NCBI GenBank assembly: GCA_016929985.1 | Contig: JAFGIH010000101.1 | Coordinates: 1 to 13,240, forward strand | Direction of reading: 5' to 3' | Source of the DNA: Thermoleophilia bacterium | Lineage (GTDB): Bacteria; Actinomycetota; Thermoleophilia; RBG-16-64-13 | DNA length: 13,240 bases | Part shown: positions 12,822 through 13,240 of the stretch, one piece after another | How the letters are laid out: each line of letters starts with the position of its first letter | How positions within the stretch are numbered: the first letter of the stretch is position 1 | Notes under the pieces: model-generated | Databases searched by the model: none | The model's input: the letters and a program-made list of their open reading frames with translations, nothing else | What the model was told of the DNA's origin: nothing | Translations under genes and position numbers: made by a program

Positions 12822-13240
12822 CTAGAGGAGCTTGCGCAACTCCTTGTAGAGCAGAAGGTGCATCAACTGGGAGAAGAGCCCCCCGAGTTCCCCGAGGATC
12901 ATCTCTCCGTACTCCCGCTTGTCTGCGTGCGTAGAGCGCAGGGAGGGTGTTGCCACTTGCTCGAGCACTGCCGCCTCCCTCTCGATGGACGAGGCGACCA
13001 ACCGGAGATTCCGCGCCTCCACGCCGTACCGCGCCACAAGCTGGCAGATCCGCGCTATCTCGAGGTCGCTCTCCGTGAAGACCACTCCCGGTTTCACGGG
13101 GCCGTCGATAAGCCGGTACTCGACAAGTATGCCGATGAAGGACTCCTCAGATCCCGAAGCCTCACAGAGTTCCTCCAGGCTGTACGCAGGCTCCTCTCGA
13201 CGGAGAGCAAGGTTGGACCGCAGGGTGACAGCTCCCCCCA
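12822..13240 (-). CDS. MerR-family regulator, FtsR/Rv1828-like (C-terminal part)
   Basis: This partial gene runs off the right edge. The minus-strand frame is open from 13240 down to the TAG at 12824-12822, giving 138 visible codons. The readable part includes 'LRREEPAYSLEELCEASG', then '…VEYRLIDGPV…', 'FTESDLEIARICQLVARYGVEARNLRLVASSIEREAAVLEQV' (read in pieces) and a helical tail with 'LMHLLLYKELRKLL'. This pattern (YTLEEL…SGL…EYGLI…YGVE.RHLR…A.REA.L..QV) is what I recall from the C-terminal domain of actinobacterial MerR proteins such as Rv1828/FtsR, which control cell-division genes in corynebacteria. The DNA-binding helix-turn-helix would lie beyond the window. A GTG at 13097 is internal, not the start, since homology continues upstream of it. 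The family is moderately certain; targets cannot be inferred. Confidence 0.6.
   Translation of the reverse strand, partial: GGAVTLRSNLALRREEPAYSLEELCEASGSEESFIGILVEYRLIDGPVKPGVVFTESDLEIARICQLVARYGVEARNLRLVASSIEREAAVLEQVATPSLRSTHADKREYGEMILGELGGLFSQLMHLLLYKELRKLL

Noticed and set aside
13095..13097. GTG as the start of the MerR-like gene
   Set aside because: The reading frame and recognisable family sequence (LRREEPAYSLEELCEASG and following) continue upstream to the window edge, so this GTG is an internal valine.

Overview
The window is a compact, G+C-rich bacterial chromosome segment with a gene order that points to the phylum Actinomycetota. The run DUF948 protein – small membrane protein – alaS – ruvX – mltG – aroE is a gene order I recall from actinobacteria such as Streptomyces and Mycobacterium. 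A partial MerR-type gene at the right edge resembles the C-terminal half of the actinobacterial FtsR/Rv1828 family. The pilB-pilT-pilC cluster and the SigB/SigF-type sigma factor suggest a deep-branching class (Thermoleophilia-, Coriobacteriia- or OPB41-like) rather than a classical streptomycete or mycobacterium. That placement is inference from context, not from a marker-gene search.

Layout, left to right. Bases 1-169 hold no gene. At 170-712 (+) lies a lipoprotein with a thioredoxin-like fold and no catalytic cysteines. It ends in a strong hairpin (738-762), followed by a second bulged hairpin (782-806) and a candidate extended -10 promoter (818-826). From 862 a dense plus-strand run begins: a DUF948-type membrane protein (862-1236), a small YtxH/DUF6167-like membrane protein (1236-1490), a degenerate RsbW/SpoIIAB-like anti-sigma protein (1514-1918), a SigB/SigF-class sigma factor (1928-2764), alaS (2768-5386), ruvX (5387-5812) and mltG (5796-6905). 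Every gap within this run is under 25 nt, and several junctions touch or overlap. After a 98-nt spacer come aroE (7004-7870) and pilB (7867-9627), which overlap by four bases, then pilT (9664-10728), a 135-nt spacer and pilC (10864-12081). A large inverted repeat at 12133-12168 separates pilC from the convergent minus-strand pair apt (12228-12746) and a partial MerR/FtsR-like regulator (12822 to the right edge).

How the genes may work together. The core is a housekeeping operon for translation (AlaRS), nucleic-acid maintenance (RuvX), peptidoglycan strand termination (MltG) and the shikimate pathway (AroE). A general-stress/sporulation-type sigma module is inserted immediately upstream of alaS, and the motor and platform genes of a type IV pilus are attached downstream. 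No pilin, prepilin peptidase or PilMNO gene is present, so these must lie elsewhere if the pilus is functional.

Most of the window is ordinary conserved machinery. The observations most worth a second look are the anti-sigma-like protein that has lost both ATP-binding motifs and carries an H-x-C-x-x-C cluster, the cysteine-less thioredoxin-fold lipoprotein, and the aroE/pilB translational overlap. I found no CRISPR array, rRNA, tRNA, insertion sequence or phage gene.
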